Below are positions 1 through 8,507 of a stretch of 64,000 nucleotides of DNA, one piece after another. The notes below the pieces were generated by a model. It saw only the letters and a program-made list of their open reading frames with translations, was not told the origin of the DNA and ran no database searches. Position numbers and translations under genes: made by a program. Position 1 is the stretch's first letter. The number at the start of each line of letters is the position of its first letter. The stretch is from NCBI GenBank assembly GCA_000242935.3, contig CP007053.1:6495001-6559000 (forward strand). Direction: 5' to 3'. The DNA is from Opitutaceae bacterium TAV5 (GTDB taxonomy: Bacteria > Verrucomicrobiota > Verrucomicrobiia > Opitutales > Opitutaceae).

Positions 1-3000
1 CGCCGCCGAAGCCTTGCAGGCCGGCAGCATCGAAGATGAGCGATTCCAGACCGGGCTGCCCGTTTTCATCCCGGCCGCCCAGGGTCACCGTGCCATAAAA
101 GTCGATACTGCCGTAGCTGCGCAGCAGCAGGCTGCGCGAGGCGCCCAAGGCCTCCAGCGTGGCCTCGCTCAGCACCAGCCCTCCGGTCCCGTCCGGCGCG
201 TCGCCGATGCTCACCTGCGAACTGGACAGGTCGAGTTGCGGAGTGTCGAGGAGGGTCGTGGCGCCCGTCTCGACCGAGCGCGTGCCGTCGAGGATCATGG
301 AGCCGGTGGCGAAGAGCACGACGTCGTCGCCGATGACGAGCCGGCCGCTGCCGGTCGTGGTGCGGGTGCGACTGGTGGCGATGCGGTCGCCGGTGGAGAG
401 GCGCAGCAGCGCGCCGTTGTCGGCATCCGCCTGGATACCGGTAGCGGCGAAGAGCAGCGGGGTGGTGTCGGCGGAGACGGCACCCTCCGCCCGGATCACG
501 CTGCCGGCGGCGATGTCGATCGTACCCTTAGCCGCGAGGATGAGTTCGGGCAGGACGAGCGCCGAGGCGGCATCGTTGGCGATATAAATGTCGGTGGCCG
601 AGACGTTGACCTGCGTGCCGGCGGCGGCCTGCGAGCGGGTGCCTCCGAGCAGCAGGCTGCCGACGCCGAAGTTGGAAAACTGGGTGGAATCGAGCACCAA
701 GTACGAAGCGTCGGGCGCTTCCTGGCCGCTGCCGAGCAGGGCGATCCTGAGCGCGGCGATATCCACGTTGCCGAGCAGCCCGCCCTCCTCCGCGCCAAAG
801 CGGCCCGTGCCGTTGAGTGCGAGCGTGCCGGTGGCCGCGAGCGTGAGCGTGCCCGCATCCGCCGGCAGGCGGGGGGTGACGATGCCCGCCGCCGAGGCGA
901 GATCGGCCGCATAGTCGTTAAAACGGATATCGGTGTAGTCGCTATACTGGCGCACCACCGCTTGCGGCATGACGAGGAAGAGCGACTTCGCGCTGTCCTG
1001 GACGGAGGTGCCTGCCACCAGCCGGTAGCCGGTCGCGAGCTGCGCCCCGTCCAGGCGGGTCGCGGTGACCGAGGCCGAGGCATCGTAACCCGTCGAGAGC
1101 ATCCGGATGGCCACCCCGCCCTCCAGCAGCGCGTAGTGCGCCGGCAGCAGGGTATAGACGCCATCGGCCAACCCCGAGACCCCCGAGAGGTAAACGCTGT
1201 CGCCCACACCGAAGCCCGAGGATGAAAAACCGCCGCTTCCGTAAACCGGAGCCGTGTGGCTGGTGTAGCCGGGCAGGAGGGCGAACATGCCGGCCGTGTT
1301 CAGAATGTCGCTCGAACCGCCGTTGCCGGGAATGAACTCGTAAGCATACAGGTCGCCGCCGCCGGAGAGATCGACCACCGCGCCCGCCTGCACGTCAACC
1401 TCCGGCCCGCCCAAGGTGATGGCCTTGGCCGGCGCATATCCGGCCTCGCTATATCCGGTGACAAGCCCGGCCGTGGCCGTTCCCAGCGGCACGACCCGGC
1501 CCTCCAGCGAGACCGAGGTCAGGCTGCCCGGCGCGAGCGCGAGAGAACGGGTGGCCTCCAGGTTGATTTTCCCCTGCGGGGCGCGCAGCACGCCGGCCTG
1601 CACGATGTCGGGCGCACGCACGGTCAGGGTTTCGCCGAACGAATATGGCACCGGTGCAGCACTGCCATTGCCGAGAAAGGTGACCGACTGTCCTGACTGG
1701 AGGAGAAAGCCTTCGTGGTTGTCCGCCCGCAGCTGACTGGCTGTCGTCACATAGGTCTGGGCGCTCTCCAGAACCAGTGCGCCCGGCGATTGCAGGCGGC
1801 CTGCCATCCAGCTACTTGTCCCCATCGTCAGCCGGATGTCACCGGTCGAAACAAACCGGGCTTCGGCAAAGGCGCCCAAGCCGTTGCCGCCGAGATCGAG
1901 TGTCTGGTAAAAGTCGATCAGCCCGGCGTTGACCGTCAGTTGACCGAGCAGCGACGGCGAGGCAGACGGGATATCGGGCGACGGGGTATCGTAATTGCCT
2001 TCGCCAGGAAAGGCGCCGAAACGGACATAAGGCGCCGCGATCAGGATTTCGGCCTCTGCCGGAGCGGCGGCCGCAATACCCAGCACCGGCGTGTTGAACG
2101 TGAGCGAGCGACCGGCCTCCAGAACGAGGCTGCCATCGAAGGCCACCTGCCGGGGAGACGAGAATACCAGCCGGTCGGCTCCGCTTGCCTGCAACGCTCC
2201 GGTATACACTGCGAGCGTGCCCGCCCAAGCTTCGGGGATGGGAGTGGACGCCTCGACCGTGGGAAACAGGGCCTCGCCCGTTGCACGGTTGGTTAACCGG
2301 TCCGTCAGCAGGAGGCCGGCGACACTAGTCAGGGAGGAGGCATAATGCCCCGCGCTGACAGAGACCAGACCGCCGGCCGCCGAGGCCGACCCCGGAGCGG
2401 CATCAATCCGCCCGGCGAGATAGCCCCCCGAAAAATTCGAGACCGAGAGCGAACCGGCGTCGCTCCCCACGGTTTGCGCCACATACGCGCTGCGCGAACC
2501 GAGCAGGCCGCCCTTGGTGCGGTTGAGATCGGCCGTGCCGACGACGCCCGACACGTCGATGACAGAGCCGAGGTCGGTGAAAAGGTAAACCCTCTGGCCT
2601 AGCAAAGGTGCCGCGACCGTCAGCGATACGCTGCCGGCTGCCTCGACGCTGCGAACCGGTACACTGTTGCCATCCAGCGTTGTTTTTACGTAACCGGGTG
2701 CCAGCAAACGGGCGTCCGCTCCCAACTTTAGAGCAACGCCACTACTTCCATCTCTGATGCCAAGCTTGATAGATCCACCTGGAGTCGAGAGGATGCCATT
2801 CACAAACAGGTTGCGTGCTGTATAAAGGGAAATTGATGATTCGGAGTCCATGAGTATCTGCGCTCCGCTCTCCACGATCAGATTACCGGTTAGTGCACTT
2901 GTAGCATTGATCTCGGAATCTGTTGTAACCAGCCTGCCGCTGGTATCGCGCAGACCGTTAGCGAGATTGATGTTCATCGGTGATCGCAGGATCTCCGGGA

Positions 3001-6000
3001 GGTAATCGACTGTCAGCACCGACCCGAGATCACCGCCCGTCGGCAGGGACCAGGCCGCCGCACCCAGGATATAGCTTAGGGTCAAGGGCTCGATCACCGT
3101 GCCTGCCGTCACAATGAGGTCGCCGGCTGCGCCGATCGCGTAGGAGGCAAAGCCGTTTTGCCGGAAAAAGTCCGGCGACAGGTAGAGCATGTCGGTGGCC
3201 GACACGCCGGTTTCCTCCGGCGGATCGTCGGTGATCGTGATCGCCCGCGAGGCCCCCAGACTCAGGCTGCCGCCCGCGCCGAGGGCGTAGCCGCGCAACT
3301 CCGCCTGCATGACATCGAACACACCTTGCAGGGTGGATGGCACCCATGAAAAACCCCGCCCCTGATCGGGCAGGATATCGTTCTGCAGCAGGATACTGCC
3401 GGCATTCCCCGACGTTACCTTGCCGGCGGTCGTCAGCCGCCCGCCACCGCTTACGTCGATGACGCTATCGGCACCCAGGATCAGGTCGTTCACGGTCTTG
3501 AGACTCACCGAACCGCCGTGAATGGCCAGCGGGGTCGTCACGGACATCCCGCCCAGCCGTTCGTTGATCCACAGGCCGCTTACATCGATCACCGCGCCCT
3601 CGCCCAGCCGGATCCAAGGGCGCTCCTCCTCGGTCAGCGCCCTCCAGTCGATCGAGGCGGAGGTGACTTCATAATAACCTTTTGGAAGATTGGCGAGAAG
3701 GGAGACCGAGCCGCCGGGAGACACGATCAAGCCATCGATCTGCGCATGGCTTCCGGTAAAGCTGAAGGATCCGAAAGCGCCCAAGTTGACCGTGACGCCC
3801 GGTTCGATGAACAGATCGCCACCACCAATGCCGCTGACAAGGTTGACGATGCCGAATGTGTGGCCGTCGAACCATCGGGCAGGCAGCAGGAGACTGCCGG
3901 CAAGGTCGGCATCCGGCAACATGCCGGGTTCGAAACCGGCGGGCAGGACCGCCGTTTCGTCGCTGATGGTGATATTCCGCCCGCGTGCCCGCCCCAGGGT
4001 GTCTGTGTAGCCGACAGCCAAGGTCGCCGCTTGCGGAAGCTGCTTCCAGGCCTGTTGCGGTGTCCTTGAAGTCGTGTAGCGCTCGCGCTGATAACGGCCG
4101 GTCGTGGTCTCGGCGACCAGCGCTCCTTCGAGCGCCACAAAATACGGGCGCATTCCGGGACCATATTGGTTAGCGATCTCGCTGGTGTTGTTTGGCCCCA
4201 CCCGCGGCCCGATGATGAGCGAGCCGGCGTTTTTTCCTTCGAGGTAGCCCTGCTCGAAACGCCGGTAGGTGTCGTAGATTCCCGCATACACGATGTTCGG
4301 GCTGGCCGTGGCGATGTCGTAAACGTGGCCATCGGCGCCGAGCAGGCGAGTGCTGGTCACGTAGCCGTCGAGATAGCGCAGGCTGCCGCCGGAAAGGTCG
4401 ATGAGCGACCCGGGGCGGGTGACGAGGGTGCCGCCATCGAGCCGGAGTGTGCCTCCGCCCGTCATCAGTTCCTCCACACCGTATTCGATCAGCCCGTAAT
4501 AACCGGAGAGGTCGGCGAGGGTGGTGCCCCGGCGGAGATCGACCTTCACCTTCTTGCCGCGCAGCGGCCCCTCGCGCAGCAGCGGCGCGTCCTTCAACTC
4601 GTCGAGCCGAAGTTCGCCGGTGATCGTGTTGCGCTCCATCGCCACCTCGACCTCCTGCAGGCCGGCCAGCCAGATCTCCGCACCGTCGGCCAGCCAGATG
4701 AACGACGGGTCGTTCGCCGCCGTGGCGTTGGCGTCGTTGGTCCGGGCAAAGAGGTTGACGGTCGCTCCAGGCGCGTAGATCCGGGCGTCCTCCTCCATGA
4801 GGATCGTCTGGCCGATGAGATCGATCCTCGAGGGCCGGTACTGGCTGGCCATGGCCGTGCCCGCGCTGTCGTCAGGTGTGACGGCGAGGAGGCTGCCCTC
4901 GGCCAGGGTGATGTCGCCAAAGACGGTCGGCCATACCCACCAGAGCGTATTGTTGGCCGCGCCGTCGCCGGCGAGGAGCGTGATTGAGCCGTTGGCCTTG
5001 GAGGAAGTCGTGGCGGCCAGCACGCCGTCATTGCGGATCGATTTTCCGGTGATCGTAATGTTGCCCCGGTCGGAGGAAACGAGGCCGGTGTTGGTTGCCA
5101 TGCCGCCGAGTTGCACCGCAGCGCGCACGCCGCGCAGATCCGGATCGGTCCGGTCTTCGTCATGACCATTTAGCCAGTTCCGGCTGATCCAGACGCGCTC
5201 GCCTGCCGCCATCACCACCTGCCCGTCCGGGGCGGAAATCTCGCCGGCATTGGCCACATTGTGGCCGATGAGATATACCGCTCCCTCGCCGTTGCTGACA
5301 ATCTTCGCGCCCGCCTGCACGAACACGCCGTCGTCGGGCGCATGGACCCCCGTGCCGCCGTCGGTGCCGAAGGTGTAGAGGCGCTGATCGTCGAACGCGA
5401 TGCCCAGCCGGAATGCCTCGTTGCGGGCTTCTACCGTCGCCCCCCGGAAATCGAGGCTGGAGGCGAGCAGGGTGTGCACGTTGACCTGCGACGATCCACC
5501 GAAGATGACGCCGTTCCGGTTGACGATGTAAACCTGCCCCTCGGCCTTGATCTGACCGAGAATCCGGCTCGGCGAGGCCGAGGCTCCGGTCACCCGGTTG
5601 AGGGCGATCCACTCGCCGGCATCGGCCCCGCCCGCCGTCTGGTCAAAGTAAAGCGTGGTTTCCTTGCCCACATTCAGACTCTCCCAGGTGAGGATCGCCT
5701 TTTGCTGCTCCTGTTTCACCGTGACCAGCGCGCGGTTCCCCTCGACCGTTTCTACCGGCGCGGCCGCTCCCAGCCAGAGGCCGGAGCCGGGTGTGGCGCC
5801 GGGCATCACCACGAGCCCGCCCGGTTTCATGCCGTTGGGGACAGTGCTGACCGCGGCCTGCGCGGCCGAGCGCGCCGCCGCTTGGGCAGCCTGCATCGCC
5901 TGGATGGCCTGCGTCGTGCGGGCGAGGGCATCGCGGCTCCGTTGCGCCGCCGCGGCCTGCTGTTCCTGAGCCAGGGTCTGCGCCGCCGGCCCGTTCTCCG

Positions 6001-6133
6001 ATCCCGGGGAGGTCCGCGCTCCGCCGCCGCGCAGGATATTTCGCGCCTCGACCGGCAACGGCATCCACAACGCAACCGATACCGTAAACGCCACGGAGAG
6101 ATAAAACAGATGCAAAAGGAGTGGTTTTTTCAT
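1..6133 (-). CDS. Filamentous-haemagglutinin-like two-partner-secretion exoprotein (TpsA), 3' end outside window
   Basis: Giant secreted, adhesin-type protein expected to be exported through the TpsB transporter encoded at the head of this gene cluster. The ATG at 6133 opens a frame with no stop for 2,044 codons to the window edge. It starts MKKPLLLHLF with a hydrophobic signal segment to about residue 30. Residues 50-95 are an Ala/Gln-rich spacer. The TPS secretion domain lies at about 110-245, with ESLNVG (151-156), YFDQ (162-165), ALNRVTG (177-183) and NRNGVIFGG (205-213); the last is the counterpart of the NPNG motif of this family. The rest is repetitive Gly/Asp/Ser/Leu-rich sequence of the kind that folds as a beta-helix, which is inferred from composition. 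The 420 bp gap upstream leaves room for its own promoter. The cargo function (adhesion, matrix binding) is unknown because the C-terminus is not seen. Confidence 0.9.
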   Translation of the reverse strand, partial: MKKPLLLHLFYLSVAFTVSVALWMPLPVEARNILRGGGARTSPGSENGPAAQTLAQEQQAAAAQRSRDALARTTQAIQAMQAAQAAARSAAQAAVSTVPNGMKPGGLVVMPGATPGSGLWLGAAAPVETVEGNRALVTVKQEQQKAILTWESLNVGKETTLYFDQTAGGADAGEWIALNRVTGASASPSRILGQIKAEGQVYIVNRNGVIFGGSSQVNVHTLLASSLDFRGATVEARNEAFRLGIAFDDQRLYTFGTDGGTGVHAPDDGVFVQAGAKIVSNGEGAVYLIGHNVANAGEISAPDGQVVMAAGERVWISRNWLNGHDEDRTDPDLRGVRAAVQLGGMATNTGLVSSDRGNITITGKSIRNDGVLAATTSSKANGSITLLAGDGAANNTLWWVWPTVFGDITLAEGSLLAVTPDDSAGTAMASQYRPSRIDLIGQTILMEEDARIYAPGATVNLFARTNDANATAANDPSFIWLADGAEIWLAGLQEVEVAMERNTITGELRLDELKDAPLLREGPLRGKKVKVDLRRGTTLADLSGYYGLIEYGVEELMTGGGTLRLDGGTLVTRPGSLIDLSGGSLRYLDGYVTSTRLLGADGHVYDIATASPNIVYAGIYDTYRRFEQGYLEGKNAGSLIIGPRVGPNNTSEIANQYGPGMRPYFVALEGALVAETTTGRYQRERYTTSRTPQQAWKQLPQAATLAVGYTDTLGRARGRNITISDETAVLPAGFEPGMLPDADLAGSLLLPARWFDGHTFGIVNLVSGIGGGDLFIEPGVTVNLGAFGSFSFTGSHAQIDGLIVSPGGSVSLLANLPKGYYEVTSASIDWRALTEEERPWIRLGEGAVIDVSGLWINERLGGMSVTTPLAIHGGSVSLKTVNDLILGADSVIDVSGGGRLTTAGKVTSGNAGSILLQNDILPDQGRGFSWVPSTLQGVFDVMQAELRGYALGAGGSLSLGASRAITITDDPPEETGVSATDMLYLSPDFFRQNGFASYAIGAAGDLIVTAGTVIEPLTLSYILGAAAWSLPTGGDLGSVLTVDYLPEILRSPMNINLANGLRDTSGRLVTTDSEINATSALTGNLIVESGAQILMDSESSISLYTARNLFVNGILSTPGGSIKLGIRDGSSGVALKLGADARLLAPGYVKTTLDGNSVPVRSVEAAGSVSLTVAAPLLGQRVYLFTDLGSVIDVSGVVGTADLNRTKGGLLGSRSAYVAQTVGSDAGSLSVSNFSGGYLAGRIDAAPGSASAAGGLVSVSAGHYASSLTSVAGLLLTDRLTNRATGEALFPTVEASTPIPEAWAGTLAVYTGALQASGADRLVFSSPRQVAFDGSLVLEAGRSLTFNTPVLGIAAAAPAEAEILIAAPYVRFGAFPGEGNYDTPSPDIPSASPSLLGQLTVNAGLIDFYQTLDLGGNGLGAFAEARFVSTGDIRLTMGTSSWMAGRLQSPGALVLESAQTYVTTASQLRADNHEGFLLQSGQSVTFLGNGSAAPVPYSFGETLTVRAPDIVQAGVLRAPQGKINLEATRSLALAPGSLTSVSLEGRVVPLGTATAGLVTGYSEAGYAPAKAITLGGPEVDVQAGAVVDLSGGGDLYAYEFIPGNGGSSDILNTAGMFALLPGYTSHTAPVYGSGGFSSSGFGVGDSVYLSGVSGLADGVYTLLPAHYALLEGGVAIRMLSTGYDASASVTATRLDGAQLATGYRLVAGTSVQDSAKSLFLVMPQAVVRQYSDYTDIRFNDYAADLASAAGIVTPRLPADAGTLTLAATGTLALNGTGRFGAEEGGLLGNVDIAALRIALLGSGQEAPDASYLVLDSTQFSNFGVGSLLLGGTRSQAAAGTQVNVSATDIYIANDAASALVLPELILAAKGTIDIAAGSVIRAEGAVSADTTPLLFAATGIQADADNGALLRLSTGDRIATSRTRTTTGSGRLVIGDDVVLFATGSMILDGTRSVETGATTLLDTPQLDLSSSQVSIGDAPDGTGGLVLSEATLEALGASRSLLLRSYGSIDFYGTVTLGGRDENGQPGLESLIFDAAGLQGFGG

Positions 6134-6185
6134 GTCGAAAGTGGCCGGGGACCCGTTACCAGGGGATTGGACTCTGCGCCCGCTC

Positions 6186-6403
6186 CCCTTCTCTGTGGTG
6201 GGAAAAAATTGAACAGAAGATAAGAAGGGGACGAAGATTCGCTGGTGGTTGAAGGGGGGTTGGGCGAATGCAGCATTTTCTTCTTTGAAAAAGAAAGGTG
6301 TCGGGTGCGGGTGGTGTGGTGTGAACGGGAGTGCCTTCGTGATCTTCTTAACTTCTGTTCAATGGTTTGGTTTTCTCTGTGCCTTCTTCCCCTCTCTGTG
6401 GTG
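6186..6403. repeat. Imperfect inverted repeat in the 420 bp gap before the TpsA gene
   Basis: The gap 6134-6553 holds no supported gene. It carries inverted arms at 6208-6227 and 6344-6363 (ATTGAACAGAAGATAAGAAG and its complement, one mismatch). A CCCC(T)TCTCTGTGGTG stretch also appears twice in the same direction, at about 6186 and 6389. On the minus strand this reads as the 'ccacagag... ttgaacagaag' type of intergenic filler seen in many Verrucomicrobia (from memory, not searched). It lies in the presumed 5' leader of the exoprotein gene. Confidence 0.6.
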
Positions 6404-6553
6404 ATAAAATCATTACACCGCAGAGGATGGGAGGAGGCGCAGAGGGCGACGCTTGCGCGTCGTCGCGCGGGCTGAAGCTCCGCGCTACGGTTATTTTCAG
6501 ATCCATTTCCATGCCTGGTCATTGCGTCCATCAGCGGTTGGTCCGGTTGGTGT

Positions 6554-7480
6554 TCAGTTTCCAGCTTTTGCAGTCCCTCCAGGCGCGAGCACCTGCGAGA
6601 GGGCGAGTTCGTTGATCGCCATCGGATTCTGCTCCAGCAGCCGGGCCATCCAGGCCTGCCGGTTGGCGCGAGCCCGTTCGGCGCGCAGTTGCTGCGCGAG
6701 TTGCCCGCGCACTTCCGTCAGGCCGAGCGTGTAGGGTTCCTTCGTTTCCAGCGCCTTGACGATGTGCCAGCCGTCGTCGAGCCGGACCGGCGCGGAGAGA
6801 CTGCCGGGAGCGAGCGCGGCCACCGCTTCTAGGATTTCCGGGCGTAATTGTGTTTCCAATACCCAGCCGGCCTCGCCTCCGTTTTCCGCGCTGACCTTTT
6901 CATCGCTGTGTGCGCGGGCCACGCCGGCAAAATCCGCCTCCGGCTGCCCGAGTTGACGACGCACGGCGGCCAGCTTTGCCTCGGCGCTTTCGGTCGCGGC
7001 CTTGTCCGCATCTTTCGGCAGCGCGATGAAGATCTGCGCGATGCGATACTGGCGGGGCACCTGGAGCCGTGCCTTGTTCGCCTCGTAAAAGGTCTGCAGT
7101 TCCGCGTCGGATGGATAACCCTCCGGCGGCGTCGAAACGGACTGGAGATAGCCTTCGACAATGGCGTTTTCCCGGGCGCGTTGCAGCAGCGCGGCGGCTT
7201 CGGGTTGCTGGTCCCATTTTTTCGCCAGCGCCTCCTTCAGCACGATCTGCCGGGCGAGCAGCGAGCGCACCGCCTGGGCGAGCAGGTTGGGATCGCGGGC
7301 GAGCGCGGCCTGTTCGCGGGGATCGAGCGTTTCGAGCGCGGCGCGGATTTCGTCGGTCCTGACATCGGTGTCGCTGACGCGGGCGAGGATGCCAGCGGCA
7401 TCGGTAGTGGCCGCCGAAACGGACGAGGAAATAAAGCTGACGGCCGCAAGGAGAGACAGCAGTGTGTGTGTCGTTTTCAT
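6554..7480 (-). CDS. Periplasmic peptidylprolyl isomerase, parvulin type (PpiC/SurA-like)
   Basis: 308-residue exported folding factor. The signal peptide is residues 1-23 (cleavage near SVSAA). An N-terminal SurA-like helical region (about 28-125, with a DPREQAALARDP segment) leads into a rotamase domain (about 140-245: RQYRIAQIFIAL, the HSDEKVSAENGGEAGWV motif, then a DDGWHIVKALE end strand). The order matches PpiC/PrsA-type parvulins. It sits directly upstream of the giant exoprotein gene in the same direction. It may keep that passenger export-competent or help TpsB fold, as SurA does for outer-membrane proteins; this role is an inference from position. The start is the ATG at 7480; no strong Shine-Dalgarno sequence is visible. 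Confidence 0.88.
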   Translation of the reverse strand: MKTTHTLLSLLAAVSFISSSVSAATTDAAGILARVSDTDVRTDEIRAALETLDPREQAALARDPNLLAQAVRSLLARQIVLKEALAKKWDQQPEAAALLQRARENAIVEGYLQSVSTPPEGYPSDAELQTFYEANKARLQVPRQYRIAQIFIALPKDADKAATESAEAKLAAVRRQLGQPEADFAGVARAHSDEKVSAENGGEAGWVLETQLRPEILEAVAALAPGSLSAPVRLDDGWHIVKALETKEPYTLGLTEVRGQLAQQLRAERARANRQAWMARLLEQNPMAINELALSQVLAPGGTAKAGN

Positions 7481-7547
7481 AAAAAAGTTCAGGTGGAGAG
7501 TTCAGGTTCGGGGTTCGGATCCAGTTGACCGCAAGGAGCGGAATTTT

Positions 7548-7659
7548 TTGGCCGCGAAAGAGCGCAAAGGGTCTTTATGCAGGGAAACTCTCCACGGCGC
7601 CTATAGGCGCCACGCAACGTTTCATCTACGTGGAGATTTTTGCGCCCTTTCGCGGCCAA
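7548..7659. repeat. 112 bp palindromic element, copy A
   Basis: Terminal inverted arms beginning TTGGCCGCGAAAGAGCGCAA and ending in its near-exact complement, around the centre GGCGCCTATAGGCGCC. It lies between the coiled-coil gene and the PPIase gene. The similarity to the other copies continues for about 40 bp beyond the right arm (AAAACGGTTTGAGAAAAATG...). Confidence 0.9.
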
Positions 7660-7691
7660 AACGGTTTGAGAAAAATGGATGTCTTTGTGGT

Positions 7692-8405
7692 TCACTTCTG
7701 TGTTTCTCCTGCCGCAGGCGTGTATTTCTGGTCCATGATCCTGTCGGCGTAATCCTGAACCAGGTTCTGGATTTCCACGCGCTTGGTGCCGATGAACGGC
7801 TCGCGTGCCCGGATCGCATCGCCGAGGCCGAACTTTTCCAGACGGTCGAGGATTTCATTGCCGACCTTGACCAGTGCGATGTTGCGCGCTTCGCAATCGG
7901 CCAGCGCCCGATCGAGCCCGGCCGCGCGGGTTTCGAGAGCAGCGCGGGCCTGCTCCCGCGAATCCGCCAGCGTGGTCGCCTGCTGCGAGGATTCTTTCCA
8001 CTTTGCCAGGTCGGCGGAGAGCTGCGCGGCCTTCTCCTCCTGCGAAACCACAACGGCCTTCAGGTCGGCGATTTCTTTCGCGGCAGCGGCGCGGTCCTTC
8101 TCGCCCTGCTTCGCCAGGGCGGCGATCTGCTTTTTCAGGGCATCGCGTTCCTTTTCGAGCTCGGCCTGCGCCACCTGGAGCGCGGCGTTCTCGCTCTGGG
8201 CGGCGCGGAGCTGAAGCGTGGTATTGCGCAGGGCCTCACGCAAACGAAGCTCCATGGTGTTGTCAGGCTGGGTTTGGGCGAAGGCGGCCGGGCCGGCAAC
8301 CGCAAGCACGAGCAGCGCAAGAACGGCCGCTTTTTCCAAAAGCCGTTTTAACCGCGAATGGACGCGAATGGACGCGAATAAAGAACTAATCCTTATTTTC
8401 TTCAT
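7692..8405 (-). CDS. Exported coiled-coil protein of unknown function
   Basis: About 237 residues. A hydrophobic export segment (LLEKAAVLALLVLAVAGPAAFAQ region) is followed by a long heptad-rich coiled coil (roughly residues 50-165: repeated Glu/Lys/Ala/Leu with ALRNTTLQLRAAQSENAAL), then a short C-terminal tail. I do not recognise a family. The start is uncertain. The ATG at 8405 places a palindromic repeat inside the N-terminus (residues about 8-20 are encoded by it), so translation may instead begin at a TTG at 8339 right before the hydrophobic segment. Position between the porin and the PPIase in the secretion cluster suggests a periplasmic scaffold or tether, which is inference only. Confidence 0.7.
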   Translation of the reverse strand: MKKIRISSLFASIRVHSRLKRLLEKAAVLALLVLAVAGPAAFAQTQPDNTMELRLREALRNTTLQLRAAQSENAALQVAQAELEKERDALKKQIAALAKQGEKDRAAAAKEIADLKAVVVSQEEKAAQLSADLAKWKESSQQATTLADSREQARAALETRAAGLDRALADCEARNIALVKVGNEILDRLEKFGLGDAIRAREPFIGTKRVEIQNLVQDYADRIMDQKYTPAAGETQK

Positions 8406-8459
8406 GTTGGTCATTATCGTGATAAAAATATTCGCGTTCATTCGTGTTCATTCGCGGTT
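8350..8459. repeat. 110 bp inverted repeat of the 'cgcgaatggacgcgaat' type
   Basis: Arms at 8350-8380 and 8429-8459 are imperfect complements (AACCGCGAATGGACGCGAAT... against ...ATTCGTGTTCATTCGCGGTT). It fills the porin/coiled-coil gap and overlaps the apparent N-terminus of the coiled-coil gene. Confidence 0.8.
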
Positions 8460-8507
8460 GGTTCGTCTGTCTGGAAAATGGGATTTGGGTTGCATCAAAG
8501 CGTGCCC

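Noticed and set aside
14-1225. 403-codon plus-strand frame at the left edge
   Set aside because: Antisense of the giant TPS exoprotein, whose frame is open for 2,044 codons with a proper TPS domain.
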